In this document: piece after piece, positions 7,471-16,065 of the stretch | Numbering within the stretch: the first letter of the stretch is position 1 | Layout of the letters: the number at the start of each line of letters is the position of its first letter | DNA from: Alphaproteobacteria bacterium | GTDB lineage: Bacteria > Pseudomonadota > Alphaproteobacteria > UBA8366 | Direction: 5' to 3' | Length of the DNA: 64,000 bases | Assembly: GCA_021774335.1 (NCBI GenBank) | Contig: JAJFJD010000047.1 | Coordinates: 16,230 to 80,229, forward strand | Position numbers and translations under genes: made by a program | The notes under the pieces: model-generated | The model's input: only the letters and a program-made list of their open reading frames with translations | Told to the model about the DNA's origin: nothing | Databases searched by the model: none

Positions 7471-9057
7471 ATGGCCGCAACCTTCCGGCAACTCCTCGAT
7501 GATCTGCGCGCCGCGGGCGAATTGGTCGAGATTTCCAAACCCGTCGACATTCGCTATATCGCCGCGCTGGTGGATCAGGCTGAAACGGCGCTGCTATTCA
7601 CCAACGTCATCGGCTATGACATGCCGGTGGTCTCTGGCGTGCTGAACAGCCGTGAGCGGCTGTCGATTGCGATGGATTGTCCCTTCGATGAGATCGAAGG
7701 ACGCGTTCGCCGCGGTCTCGACCGGCCGGTCGAGCCCAAAACCGTCAATGCCGGGCCGGCGCGCGAGGTGATTCAAGAAGGCGACGACGTGGACCTGTTC
7801 CGCCTGCCGATCCCGTTGTTCTCGGTGCTCGACGGCGGGCCCATGATCACCGCCGGCATCACCTTGGCGAAGGACGAGGAACATGGCCTCAACGCGGGAA
7901 TCTACCGTTTCCTGGTGAAGGACCGGAATACCACCGGGATCGATATCGTCACGCCCAACAACATGCGCAATTTTGCCGAGAAAGCCTTTAAGGCGGGCAA
8001 GCCGTTGCCGATATCGATCAACATCGGCGCGCATCCGAGCGAGATCATCGCGGCGACCTACAAGGCGCCGATCGGTACGAACGAGGTCGCCATCGCCGGC
8101 GGCATGATGGGTGACGCCGTCGACATGACACCCTGCCGCACGGTCGATGTGCCGTGTCTGGCGAATGCGGAAATCGTTCTGGAGGCGGAGATTCTGCCGA
8201 CTGGCTGGACCCGTCCCGAAGGCCGGTTCGGGGAATTCACCCGCCTGATGGGCGGGCTGCATTGGAATCCGCTGGTCCGTGTTAAGGCGGTGTCGATGCG
8301 CCAGGACGCGGTCTATTACGCGCTGCACATGCCGTGGGAGAATATCTGGCCGTCCGGGCCGATCTACGAGGCGGCGGTCCGGCGTGCCTGCAAGGAAGCG
8401 GGCGTTCAGGTCACCGCGGTCAATATCACGCCCGGCGGATGCTGCCATTGGCACGCGACGATCGCCATCAAGCCGCACACGGGCGACGGCAAGAACGCGA
8501 TGATGGCCGCCTTGTCGGTCGCCGATATGAAGCATGTCACGGTGGTCGACGACGAGATCGACGTATTCGATTCCGTTGACGTGGAGTGGGCGGTCGCGAC
8601 CCGGGTGCAGGCCGACCGCGACGTGATGATCGTATCGAACGCGCGGGCAAAACCGCTCGATCCCAGTCTCGTCACGATTCCGGGCAAGGTGCCGACCACG
8701 GCGAAGATGGGGATCGATGCGACCATATCGGACGATGTGCCGCGGGAGCGCTTCCAGCGAATCGCCTATGCTTATGCCGACAAGGTGGACTTGGCGGACT
8801 ATCTCGGCGACGGAATTGCCGCCTCGAAATCGCCGGCTGACGCGGATATCGCGGCCCTTGCGACCCGTATCAAGGATGTCATCGAGGCGGAGCCGAAATA
8901 CTTCGCCGAGCTGACCGAGATGTTCGAGGCGGAGGGGTTTCAGGCCGTGACGCGCGCGATCGGCGTGCTGCATGAAGGCGAAGAGTTATGGCAGGACGAC
9001 GTCGGCCGGCTATGCCTGCAAGGATCGTCCTTTGCCGCCGTGCGGCCGACCGCCTAG
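7471..9057 (+). CDS. UbiD family (prenylated-FMN) decarboxylase
   Basis: This 528-residue member of the reversible UbiD/Fdc decarboxylase family uses prenylated FMN. Characteristic segments are the conserved GRFGEFTRLMGG with the acidic residues of the active site, TPNNMRNF, ITPGGCCHWHATIAIKP, and HVTVVDDEIDVFDSVDVEWAVATRVQADRD. The ATG at 7471 is preceded by GGTGGAG and starts the family homology (FRQLLDDLRAAGELVEI). The frame extends upstream to 7312 without homology. No UbiX flavin prenyltransferase gene is in the window, so cofactor supply must come from elsewhere. The substrate could be an aromatic or alpha,beta-unsaturated acid; it need not be ubiquinone-related. Confidence 0.9.
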   Translation: MAATFRQLLDDLRAAGELVEISKPVDIRYIAALVDQAETALLFTNVIGYDMPVVSGVLNSRERLSIAMDCPFDEIEGRVRRGLDRPVEPKTVNAGPAREVIQEGDDVDLFRLPIPLFSVLDGGPMITAGITLAKDEEHGLNAGIYRFLVKDRNTTGIDIVTPNNMRNFAEKAFKAGKPLPISINIGAHPSEIIAATYKAPIGTNEVAIAGGMMGDAVDMTPCRTVDVPCLANAEIVLEAEILPTGWTRPEGRFGEFTRLMGGLHWNPLVRVKAVSMRQDAVYYALHMPWENIWPSGPIYEAAVRRACKEAGVQVTAVNITPGGCCHWHATIAIKPHTGDGKNAMMAALSVADMKHVTVVDDEIDVFDSVDVEWAVATRVQADRDVMIVSNARAKPLDPSLVTIPGKVPTTAKMGIDATISDDVPRERFQRIAYAYADKVDLADYLGDGIAASKSPADADIAALATRIKDVIEAEPKYFAELTEMFEAEGFQAVTRAIGVLHEGEELWQDDVGRLCLQGSSFAAVRPTA

Positions 9058-9173
9058 GCAACCTCTATCGCGGCCGGGATTTGTCCAGCTGATATCGCCA
9101 ACATATGCAACTCTGGTCGCATGTTACCGATCGACGCCCGAGCGCGCCGCGCCCGGCGGTCAGGGAAAAACGT

Positions 9174-9383
9174 TTAGTCGAGGACGGTGAGGTTTTCCGC
9201 CGCGGACTTGCCGTTGCGTCCCGTCTCCAGTTCAAACTCGACTTTTTGTCCTTCGCGAAGCGTGTCCAAACCTGCACGCTCGACCGCAGAAATATGCACG
9301 AACGCGTCATTCGCGCCGTCATCCTGCTGAATGAAACCATACCCCTTGGTCGGGTTAAACCACTTCACCGTTCCAGTCGCCAT
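9174..9383 (-). CDS. Cold-shock domain protein (CspA family)
   Basis: This 69-residue single cold-shock domain contains RNP1 (KGYGFIQ) and RNP2 (AFVHISAV), preceded by the typical ATGTVKWFNPTKG start. It binds single-stranded nucleic acid as an RNA chaperone. The ATG at 9383 has a strong AAGGAG ribosome site. Length is standard. It is a monocistronic-looking unit, convergent with the UbiD-family gene. Confidence 0.95.
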   Translation of the reverse strand: MATGTVKWFNPTKGYGFIQQDDGANDAFVHISAVERAGLDTLREGQKVEFELETGRNGKSAAENLTVLD

Positions 9384-9834
9384 GATTACTCCTTTCCATG
9401 GACTTGGCTGGCATCGCACCACACTTTCTTACAGGACGCTGTCCGTGCGGAGGCACCAACAAGTGCAGGAGTAACTAGGCTAGGCATCGCGGCAACTAAC
9501 TAGATACGCCAACGAGTTGAGTGACCTTAGAAAGTTCAAATGGTCCATGCCAAAAAGTTTTCACTCGCTATTTAAATCCCTGTTTCGGCCGTAGGCAACT
9601 TTAATGATTCGGCAAAAATGCCCGCTAAATCTCGGGGATGCGGGCCTTCTCGGCCAAATGGCGGATAAACTGTTGGGCCGAAACGCCGAATCTTCGAGAC
9701 ATACTCCGAAATCGCCATCTGTCTACACCTTATTCGGACACAGCACCCCCGGGCCCTATGCCATTTTGAGGGCGTGGCGGACGGACTGGAGGGGCCTGTC
9801 CGGCACATCGTTTGAGCAGATGGGTTTTGCCGCA
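9384..9834. other. Long intergenic region upstream of csp and the glycosyltransferase gene
   Basis: This 451-bp stretch holds the csp leader and a minus-strand terminator-like hairpin (9613-9646). A 25-codon minus-strand reading frame at 9625-9702 ends inside that hairpin. An open frame continuous with the glycosyltransferase covers part of the region on the plus strand but shows no family similarity before residue MDHPKIYVG. No promoter could be assigned with confidence. Confidence 0.5.
9613..9646 (-). terminator. Intrinsic terminator-like hairpin
   Basis: Read on the minus strand, GCCCGC pairs with GCGGGC (positions 9640-9645 and 9620-9625) around a 14-nt loop, followed by ATTTTTG. There is no annotated gene directly upstream of it on that strand, apart from a possible 25-codon frame (9702 to 9625). 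Confidence 0.5.
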
Positions 9835-10506
9835 ATGGACCATCCTAAGATTTACGTCGGCGGCGGATGCCGCGAAGACCGGGCGTTGGATGTTTGCCTC
9901 TACGCCATCCAGCGCCGCGCCTCTGATTTGGTGGAAATTTCCCCTTTGAAACGCCCGGCCTTGGCGCCGCTCGGCCGGCTGGATATCGCCGACGAAGACC
10001 TCGCCGGCCGTATGCGTTTCCTGATTCCCACCCTGAACGGGTTCAAAGGCTGGGCCGCGTTCGTCACGCGTGACACGCTGTTCCAAGCCGATATTTACGA
10101 GTTGTGGCGGCTCCGCGACGAGCACTGCGCGGTCATGGGCGTCTGGCATGACGACAAGACCACCGATCCGGCTTCCGCCTGCGATCGCCTGCCCTCGCTG
10201 TTGCTGTGGAACTGCGGGCATCCCGCGAACCGCGCATTGACGTTGGACTACGCGCTGCGGTCGGATCGTACAGGGCTGTGTCGCTTCGATTGGCTGCATG
10301 ACGGATTGCGCGGTCAGTTGCCCGAGGAATGGAACTGGCGCGATGGGCAGTCCAATCCGGCACTGCCGCCGAAGGCGATCGAATTCGCGCAGAGCCGGCC
10401 CTGGCAAGGGGACGCGAATCCCTGCCGGTATGCTGATCTTTGGCGCCAGGAAGCGCAACGCATCTTCGGCGAGGCGATGCCGGCCGGCCATCTCAGTACA
10501 GTTTGA
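9835..10506 (+). CDS. Putative glycosyltransferase (GT8-like)
   Basis: This 223-residue protein resembles a small bacterial glycosyltransferase family. It has a start of the form KIYVGGGCREDRALDVCLYAIQRRAS, then RMRFLIPTLNGFKGWAAFVTRDTLFQADIYELWRL, a LLLWNCGHPANRALTL block, and LPEEWNWRDGQSN followed by an AIEFAQSRPWQG block. Other members carry an acidic metal-binding motif (D.D) where this one reads TRD, so the metal site is altered or incomplete. The ATG at 9835 coincides with the start of family similarity; no strong ribosome site is visible. It is convergent with tonB and overlaps its 3' end by 14 bp. It has no obvious pathway partner. Confidence 0.7.
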   Translation: MDHPKIYVGGGCREDRALDVCLYAIQRRASDLVEISPLKRPALAPLGRLDIADEDLAGRMRFLIPTLNGFKGWAAFVTRDTLFQADIYELWRLRDEHCAVMGVWHDDKTTDPASACDRLPSLLLWNCGHPANRALTLDYALRSDRTGLCRFDWLHDGLRGQLPEEWNWRDGQSNPALPPKAIEFAQSRPWQGDANPCRYADLWRQEAQRIFGEAMPAGHLSTV

Positions 10507-11398
10507 ACAGGACCGGCACGGTCACGGCCGCCGCGACCGGCTCCCCATTGTGGCGGGCCGGAACGAACCGCCACTGCCGAACCGTGCGTACCGCAGCTGC
10601 GTCTAGGCTGTCATAACCGCTGGACGACGCGAGTTCGACACTGTCGGCGGTTCCGTTCGGCAGAACATCGACCCTTAAGACGACCCGTCCCTGATAGCCG
10701 CGTTTCCGGGCGACGAACGGATACTCCGGTTTCGGATTGTCGCCGCGTGGCGCCGCGCCTTTGGTGCCGCCGCGATGGGCGGCGATTTCGATGGGTGCCT
10801 CGGAGCCGTCGCTTGCTGTCGCGGAGTGGGAGTCGTTGCCATCGGCGGAATCGGTTCGGGGTTGGGGCAACGCTTGCTGCGCTGGCGGCAAAGAGACGGG
10901 CTGTGGGGCGGGTGGCGCTGGTTTAGCTGGCGGCGGTGGTGGCGCCAGCAGCAAGGCAACGGCCTCGGGATCAAGCGGCGCGACGGCCACAGGTGTCTCC
11001 ACGGATTGTAATACCGGCGTTGGCTCCTCGCGGTAGACCGGTGCGTCCATGACCGCAGCTCGATCGGTCACATGATCTGCCGCCCGGTCTGCCGCCCGGT
11101 CTGCCGCTCTGTGACGATCCGGCTGGGCGGTGGCGCGGGCCGGCGCAGAGGCGGGCGACGCGCGGTCCCTTTCCTCGCCGGTATCCGCGCCCGGATGCCG
11201 TTCCGGCCCTTCGACCACCGCAACCTCGATGATCACCTGTCCGCCGGCGACCTTGATCTCGCGCGGCGACGGGTCGGGCGATACCATCCATGCGATGGCC
11301 CCGACATGCAGCGCCGCCGACAGCGTGACCGCCAGCCAGATCGGTTCGCGCAGGAGGGTTTTGGCCAGCAGGAACTGGCGGGTGATGGACATGCTCAT
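10493..11398 (-). CDS. tonB: TonB energy-transducing protein of the B12 uptake operon
   Basis: This 301-residue protein has one N-terminal membrane anchor (IWLAVTLSAALHVGAIAWMV), a long Pro/Ala-rich periplasmic spacer (VALLLAPPPPPAKPAPPAPQPVSLPP), and a C-terminal TonB domain (PEYPFVARKRGYQGRVVLRVDVLPNGTADSVEL...SGYDSLDAAAVRTVRQWRF). The spacer contains an unusual run of RAAD/RAAV repeats encoded by a 12-bp repeated sequence near 11080-11115. The start ATG at 11398 overlaps the stop of the ATPase gene in an ATGA junction. This ties it to the btu operon and suggests a dedicated transducer for BtuB. ExbB/ExbD are not in the window. Confidence 0.9.
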   Translation of the reverse strand: MSMSITRQFLLAKTLLREPIWLAVTLSAALHVGAIAWMVSPDPSPREIKVAGGQVIIEVAVVEGPERHPGADTGEERDRASPASAPARATAQPDRHRAADRAADRAADHVTDRAAVMDAPVYREEPTPVLQSVETPVAVAPLDPEAVALLLAPPPPPAKPAPPAPQPVSLPPAQQALPQPRTDSADGNDSHSATASDGSEAPIEIAAHRGGTKGAAPRGDNPKPEYPFVARKRGYQGRVVLRVDVLPNGTADSVELASSSGYDSLDAAAVRTVRQWRFVPARHNGEPVAAAVTVPVLFKLY

Positions 11399-12186
11399 CG
11401 GCGCCCTCCCGGTCCCGCTGTCTCGTGCGTCCACGGCAACAGATAGGGGTGCCCGTCCCGGTCGCCGCGCAGGGCTGTAATGCGGAATACATCCGATAGC
11501 CGCTCCGGCGATAGCGTGGTGTCCGGCGGGCCTTCGGCGACGACGCGGCCCTTGTCGATCAGAGCCAACCGGTCGCAGAACTGCATCGCCAGCGACAGAT
11601 CGTGCAGCACGACGGCGATCGCCATGCCGCCGTCGGCAAGGCGGCGCAAATGACTCATCACATCCAGCCGGTGATAAGGATCGAGATCCGATACCGGTTC
11701 GTCGGCGAGCAGCAGCGCCGGGTCGCCCGCCAGTGCGCGCGCCAACAGAACGCGGGCCTTCTCACCGCCCGAAAGCTTGTCGATCCGCCGGTTCGACAGG
11801 TCGCCGACTTGGGCCATTGCCATCGCCCGGCCGATTGCCTGAGCGTCCGCCGCCGTCGGGCCCTGCCACGGTGTGAGATGCGGCAACCGTCCCAGCGCGA
11901 CCACCCGTTCCACGGTCATCGGCCAATGACAGTCCGCGTTTTGCGGCAGATAGGCGATGCGCCGGGCGAGCGCGGCGCGGCTCCAGGCGGCGATCGGTTC
12001 GCCGTCCAGGGTCGCGGTGCCGGCGGTCGGCGGGGTGAGGCCCGCGGCCGCGCGCATCAGCGTGGACTTGCCGGCGCCGTTCGGGCCGACGATGCCGAGA
12101 ACCTCGCCGGCCTGTAACGTCAGATCGACGGCATGCAGGACCGGGCGGCCGCCGCGCGAAACGGAAAGATTGCGAAGCGTCAGCAT
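11395..12186 (-). CDS. btuD: Vitamin B12 ABC transporter ATPase
   Basis: This 263-residue FecE/BtuD-type ATPase couples ATP hydrolysis to cobalamin import through BtuC. Walker A is VGPNGAGKST (near residue 35), the signature is LSGGEKARVLLARAL, Walker B is LLLADEPVSDLD and the switch His follows in VVLHDLSLAM. The B12 assignment rests on the cobalamin riboswitch upstream of the operon. On sequence alone the subfamily also includes siderophore and heme importers. The gene lies 2 bp after the permease stop and overlaps tonB by 4 bp. Confidence 0.9.
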   Translation of the reverse strand: MLTLRNLSVSRGGRPVLHAVDLTLQAGEVLGIVGPNGAGKSTLMRAAAGLTPPTAGTATLDGEPIAAWSRAALARRIAYLPQNADCHWPMTVERVVALGRLPHLTPWQGPTAADAQAIGRAMAMAQVGDLSNRRIDKLSGGEKARVLLARALAGDPALLLADEPVSDLDPYHRLDVMSHLRRLADGGMAIAVVLHDLSLAMQFCDRLALIDKGRVVAEGPPDTTLSPERLSDVFRITALRGDRDGHPYLLPWTHETAGPGGRR

Positions 12187-12188
12187 CG

Positions 12189-13208
12189 TCAGGCCATCTC
12201 CCGCCGCGTCTTGAGGATCAGGCCGAGGAAGAACGGTACGCCGATCAGGGCAGTCAACACGCCGAGGCGAAGCTCCGCCTCGGTCGGGACGACGCGAACC
12301 GCGACGTCGGCGAGCAGCAGCAGGGTCGCGCCGCCGAGCGCGCTGGCGGGCAGCAACGAGCTCGGTTGATACCCGACGAATGGCCGCAAGAGATGCGGCA
12401 CCACGAGGCCGACGAAGCCGATGGTGCCGGACACCGCGACCGCCCCGCCGACCGACAATGCCGTACCGAGGATCAGCTTCAGGCGTGTCCGCCGCAGATC
12501 GACACCTAGGCTCATGGCGGTTTCGTCGCCCAGGGCCAACGCGTCGAGCGCCCGTCCGGTGCCGCCGACCAGCAGCCAGCCCGCCACCATGAAGGGCGCG
12601 GCCAGCCACACCTGATCCATGCTGCGGTCGGCCAGCGATCCCATTAGCCAGAACACGATCTCGGTCACGGCGAACAGGTTGTTCGACAGGTTGATTGCAA
12701 GCGCGATCAAGGCCGCGCCGAGGCTGCTGATCGCGACGCCCGCGAGGATGATCGTCAAAGCCCCCGCATTCCGGCCAGCCAGGAGATGCAGGATCATCAC
12801 CGCCGTGACCGCGCCGAGCATGGCGGACAGCGGCAGGGCGGCGGCGAAGATCGCGTAGAGCCCGAAATACATCGCCACGACCGCGCCGAAGGCCGCCAGC
12901 GATGACGCGCCGATCAGGCCCGGCTCGGCCAGCGGGTTGCGGAACAGGCCCTGCAATCCCGCGCCGGTCAGTCCAAGCGTCGCGCCGATCATCAGGCCGA
13001 GCAAGGCGCGCGGCAACCGCAACTCCCAGACGATGAGTGTGGTCGGGCCGTCCGCCGTGCCCAGGAACGCCCGCAGGAGATCGGCAGGCCCGATCGCCGT
13101 CGGTCCCAGCGCCAGCGACAGCAGGAAGGCGGCCACCGTCCCGCCACCCAACAGGACGAAGAGTCCGATGGGTCGGGTCTGGCGCATCGGGATGTCGAGC
13201 GCGGTCAT
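12189..13208 (-). CDS. btuC: Vitamin B12 ABC transporter permease
   Basis: This 339-residue FecCD/BtuC-family permease has about ten hydrophobic segments. Family marks are the RLPRALLGLMIGATLGLTGAGLQG block, NPLAEPGLIG, and GTIGFVGLVVPHLLRPFVG near the C terminus, which forms the coupling region with BtuD. It starts at the ATG at 13208, overlapping the binding-protein stop by 4 bp (ATGA). Length is typical. Confidence 0.92.
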   Translation of the reverse strand: MTALDIPMRQTRPIGLFVLLGGGTVAAFLLSLALGPTAIGPADLLRAFLGTADGPTTLIVWELRLPRALLGLMIGATLGLTGAGLQGLFRNPLAEPGLIGASSLAAFGAVVAMYFGLYAIFAAALPLSAMLGAVTAVMILHLLAGRNAGALTIILAGVAISSLGAALIALAINLSNNLFAVTEIVFWLMGSLADRSMDQVWLAAPFMVAGWLLVGGTGRALDALALGDETAMSLGVDLRRTRLKLILGTALSVGGAVAVSGTIGFVGLVVPHLLRPFVGYQPSSLLPASALGGATLLLLADVAVRVVPTEAELRLGVLTALIGVPFFLGLILKTRREMA

Positions 13209-14098
13209 GGTGTGGACGCCCGCGGTTTTCGCGGGGCCGGCGTAAGGCTGCGGCGGAAGTCCGCCAGCCGCTCGACCGCATCGACGCTTGAGGGAAGGCC
13301 GCAGATCCAGAGCCGGTCCGGTAGTGTGATCGATGGAATTTCGGATCGCAGGCGCTGGAAGGCGGGATGCGAAAGGTACTCGGCGGCGCGGGAACTACGG
13401 GGGCCATGGCCTGATCCGAGGACGATGACATCGGGCGGTGTCACCACCACCGATTCCAGCGAAACCCGGCCAACGCCGGGTAACGCCCGGGCGGCGTGGT
13501 TGACGAAACCCGCATGGCGGATGATTGCGTCCATCAGCGTGTGCCGGCCCTGTGAATACCCGCCCAGCCGGTAGAACAACAACGACGGCGCCGGGCCCGC
13601 CGAACCGGCGGCTGCTGCCAGCCGGCTGTTCAGCGTCTCGATCATGCGGTCGCCTTTGGCTTGGGCGCCGGCGGCGGTGGCGATGCGTCGGATATTCTTG
13701 CGCACGCCGTCGAAGTCGGTCGCCACGCTGATTTCGAGCAGTGGTATCCCAAGCTTTCGGAACAAGGCCTTGGTGCTCGGCTGGGTGTACTCGCCGGCAA
13801 CGATCAAGTCGGGACCGAGCGGCAGGATATCCTCCGCTGATCCGCGGTTGCGCGGGATGCCGGCGATCGCATCGGCGACGCCGGAAATCGACGGGGCCGA
13901 TGCGAAGCGCGTGACGGAAACGATCCGCCGCCGGTCGACCAATGACAGCAGCAGTTGGTCGGCGCAGAGCGACAGCGAGGCAATGCGTTGCGGCGCGGCG
14001 ACGGCCGGGATCGAAACGAGACAGCACAGCAGGACCGCCGCGGCCAATCTGCGCCGGCCGCGGCGGGTCCCTCCGTCGTGGTGCTCGTTCCGCGTCAT
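13205..14098 (-). CDS. btuF: Cobalamin-binding periplasmic protein
   Basis: This 297-residue protein has a signal peptide (RRRLAAAVLLCCLVSIPAVAA) and two TroA/BtuF-like lobes. The first starts with QRIASLSLCADQLLLSLVDRRRIVSVT and continues with LGPDLIVAGEYTQPSTKALFRKLGI. The second contains VVTPPDVIVLGSG. It delivers cobalamin to BtuC. The ATG at 14098 overlaps the btuB stop by 4 bp. Substrate assignment depends on the riboswitch and the BtuB neighbour. Confidence 0.88.
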   Translation of the reverse strand: MTRNEHHDGGTRRGRRRLAAAVLLCCLVSIPAVAAPQRIASLSLCADQLLLSLVDRRRIVSVTRFASAPSISGVADAIAGIPRNRGSAEDILPLGPDLIVAGEYTQPSTKALFRKLGIPLLEISVATDFDGVRKNIRRIATAAGAQAKGDRMIETLNSRLAAAAGSAGPAPSLLFYRLGGYSQGRHTLMDAIIRHAGFVNHAARALPGVGRVSLESVVVTPPDVIVLGSGHGPRSSRAAEYLSHPAFQRLRSEIPSITLPDRLWICGLPSSVDAVERLADFRRSLTPAPRKPRASTP

Positions 14099-16065
14099 TT
14101 CCGTCCGGTCAGTAGTTTCAATGGTTGGAACCGAATCCGCACCCCGCCGTAGGCGGCGATGCCTGGCGTGCCGAAGGAGAAGACTTCCTCGTAATCGTCG
14201 TTCAGCAGGTTTTCGCCGCGCGCGAACAGCTCGACATGCTCGTTCACCTTGTAGGAGGCGGCGACGTTGAGCAGGACGTATTTGTCCAAGGTCACCCGCC
14301 GAAACGGGCCGAACGCCACATCCTTCTGATCGCCGTTGTAGCGCACGCCGACGTTGACGTTGGCGCGCTTATTTTCCAGGAAGCCGTAGTTCACGTTGAC
14401 GCTGGCGATATGCTGTGGCCGGCGGACCAGTTGCGTGCCGTTGGCGTCGCTCGTGGTCATGTAGGTGTAGCTGCCGGTGACATCCAGCCCGTCGATGATC
14501 TGGGCGCGGCCGGTCATTTCGATGCCCTGGATCCGGCTTGTGCCAGTCTGGTTCGTTGCAGTGCTGCCAAAGCCGATAATCAGGTTATCGATCCGGTTGC
14601 TGAAATAGGTGACGTCGCCGACGACCTTGCCGTCGAGGAAGGTCTGTTCGATCCCGATATCGAAGGATTCGGACTTCTCGGGCAGCAGATCGGGGTTGCC
14701 GGTGAAGGTGGATGTGAAGCCGAACAGCTCGAAAACGGTCGGGTTCTTAACCGCCGTGCCGCCGCTCATATGCAGCTTGCTGCCGGTTTCCGGCACATGC
14801 AGCGCGGCCGTCATCCGCATCGTGGTGGCGTCGTCGAATATCTCGTTGTCGTCGAAACGTCCGCCGCCGCTCAGGAACAGGCGCTTGAACAGGCCGAGTT
14901 GATACAGGCCGTAGACCGATTGTGTATCCAACTGGCGGTCGACGGTGGAGAAGCTGCTTTGCGACAGTACTTCTTCGCGCTCGTTCTCGAACCCGAGGCT
15001 GATCGTATGTGTCGCCGGCGCGATCTCCGACGTTTCGAGCGACAGGTTGGTCTTATACGCGATCTTGCGTTTGTCGCCCTCGGTCGAGCTGGGGCCGAAG
15101 GCACCGCCGCCGCTGCGCAGCGTGTTGCTGAACAGCGAACCGGATAGGATATGCTCCCAACGGTCGTCGAGCAGCGAGAGTTTCACCTCCGCCTGGCCGA
15201 ACTGTTCGAGGCTGTTGGTGAACGAACCGTCGTCGGTTGCGACCGTGCCAAAGGCGTCGGTATCGACCTTGGCGCGCTGCCAGCGGCCGGTGAAGTTGAT
15301 CTCGAGATTGTTGGCCGGCCGCAGCCCGAGCGTGCCGTGCACCGTTTTGTTGCGGTTGGGGTCTTCCTCGGTATTGCCGTCATTTTCGTTGGCCGCAGAG
15401 ATACCGTCCGTCTTGAAATAGGTACCGCTCAGCGCGACGCTGTAGTGCTTACCGCCGGCCCGCAGCGCGGCGCTGGTCTGGGCCGACTTGAAGGATCCGT
15501 ATTCGCCGCTGGCGGTGACCGTCGGTTCGCCGACACCTTTCTTGGTGATGATGTTGACGACGCCGCCGACCGCGTCGCTGCCATACAGGACGCTTTGCGG
15601 GCCGCGCAGGATTTCGATCCGGTCGATATCGGTGACCAGAAGATTCCCGAAATTGAACTGCGAGCTGAGCGCCGGGTCGTTCACCTCGATGCCGTCGATC
15701 AGCACCAGGGTCTGGTTGGCTTCGGCGCCGCGAATACGCACGTCGGTCGACGACCCGAAACCGCTGGTCCGGTTGACCGCGACGCCGGGAACGGTGCGCA
15801 GCGCGTCGGAGACGAATCGGATCTGCTGTTCCTGCAGCTTTTGGCTGCTGATAACGGTGATCGCGCTGCCGACTTGCTCGCTCGGCGTTTCGGTGCCCGT
15901 CGCGGTGACGACGGTTTCCGGCAGCAGGGTCGTTCCCTGGGCATAGGCCGCCATTGCGCCGCTACCAAGTCCGACCGCCGCGCCTAGCATGGCGGCGGCC
16001 AAGCGGGTGGCGTTATTGCCGGTACGCTTTCGGGTCTTTGCTTTTTTCGATGAGTGGGTAGGCAT
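14095..16065 (-). CDS. btuB: TonB-dependent outer-membrane cobalamin receptor
   Basis: This 656-residue outer-membrane receptor has an N-terminal export signal with a basic lead (KKAKTRKRTG) and a hydrophobic stretch ending AAYA-QG. A TonB box (ETVVTATG, about residue 52) follows, then a plug domain (FVSDALRTVPGVAVNRTSGFGSSTDVRIRGAEANQTLVLIDG; EILRGPQSVLYGSDAVGGVVNIITKK) and a beta-barrel ending in an aromatic-containing strand (GVRIRFQP). The ATG at 16065 was chosen from the signal-peptide position. It is the first gene of the btuBFCD-tonB operon, with the cobalamin riboswitch in its leader. Confidence 0.92.
   Translation of the reverse strand: MPTHSSKKAKTRKRTGNNATRLAAAMLGAAVGLGSGAMAAYAQGTTLLPETVVTATGTETPSEQVGSAITVISSQKLQEQQIRFVSDALRTVPGVAVNRTSGFGSSTDVRIRGAEANQTLVLIDGIEVNDPALSSQFNFGNLLVTDIDRIEILRGPQSVLYGSDAVGGVVNIITKKGVGEPTVTASGEYGSFKSAQTSAALRAGGKHYSVALSGTYFKTDGISAANENDGNTEEDPNRNKTVHGTLGLRPANNLEINFTGRWQRAKVDTDAFGTVATDDGSFTNSLEQFGQAEVKLSLLDDRWEHILSGSLFSNTLRSGGGAFGPSSTEGDKRKIAYKTNLSLETSEIAPATHTISLGFENEREEVLSQSSFSTVDRQLDTQSVYGLYQLGLFKRLFLSGGGRFDDNEIFDDATTMRMTAALHVPETGSKLHMSGGTAVKNPTVFELFGFTSTFTGNPDLLPEKSESFDIGIEQTFLDGKVVGDVTYFSNRIDNLIIGFGSTATNQTGTSRIQGIEMTGRAQIIDGLDVTGSYTYMTTSDANGTQLVRRPQHIASVNVNYGFLENKRANVNVGVRYNGDQKDVAFGPFRRVTLDKYVLLNVAASYKVNEHVELFARGENLLNDDYEEVFSFGTPGIAAYGGVRIRFQPLKLLTGRK

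Noticed and set aside
7594..8973. Long minus-strand open frame of 459 codons antisense to the UbiD-family gene
   Set aside because: It mirrors the coding strand of a well-supported gene, is rich in Arg/His/Asp as expected for the complement of GC-rich codons, and has no family similarity.
10493..16065. Siderophore or heme uptake as the role of the TonB/ABC operon
   Set aside because: The protein families allow it, but the complete cobalamin riboswitch in the btuB leader argues for vitamin B12.
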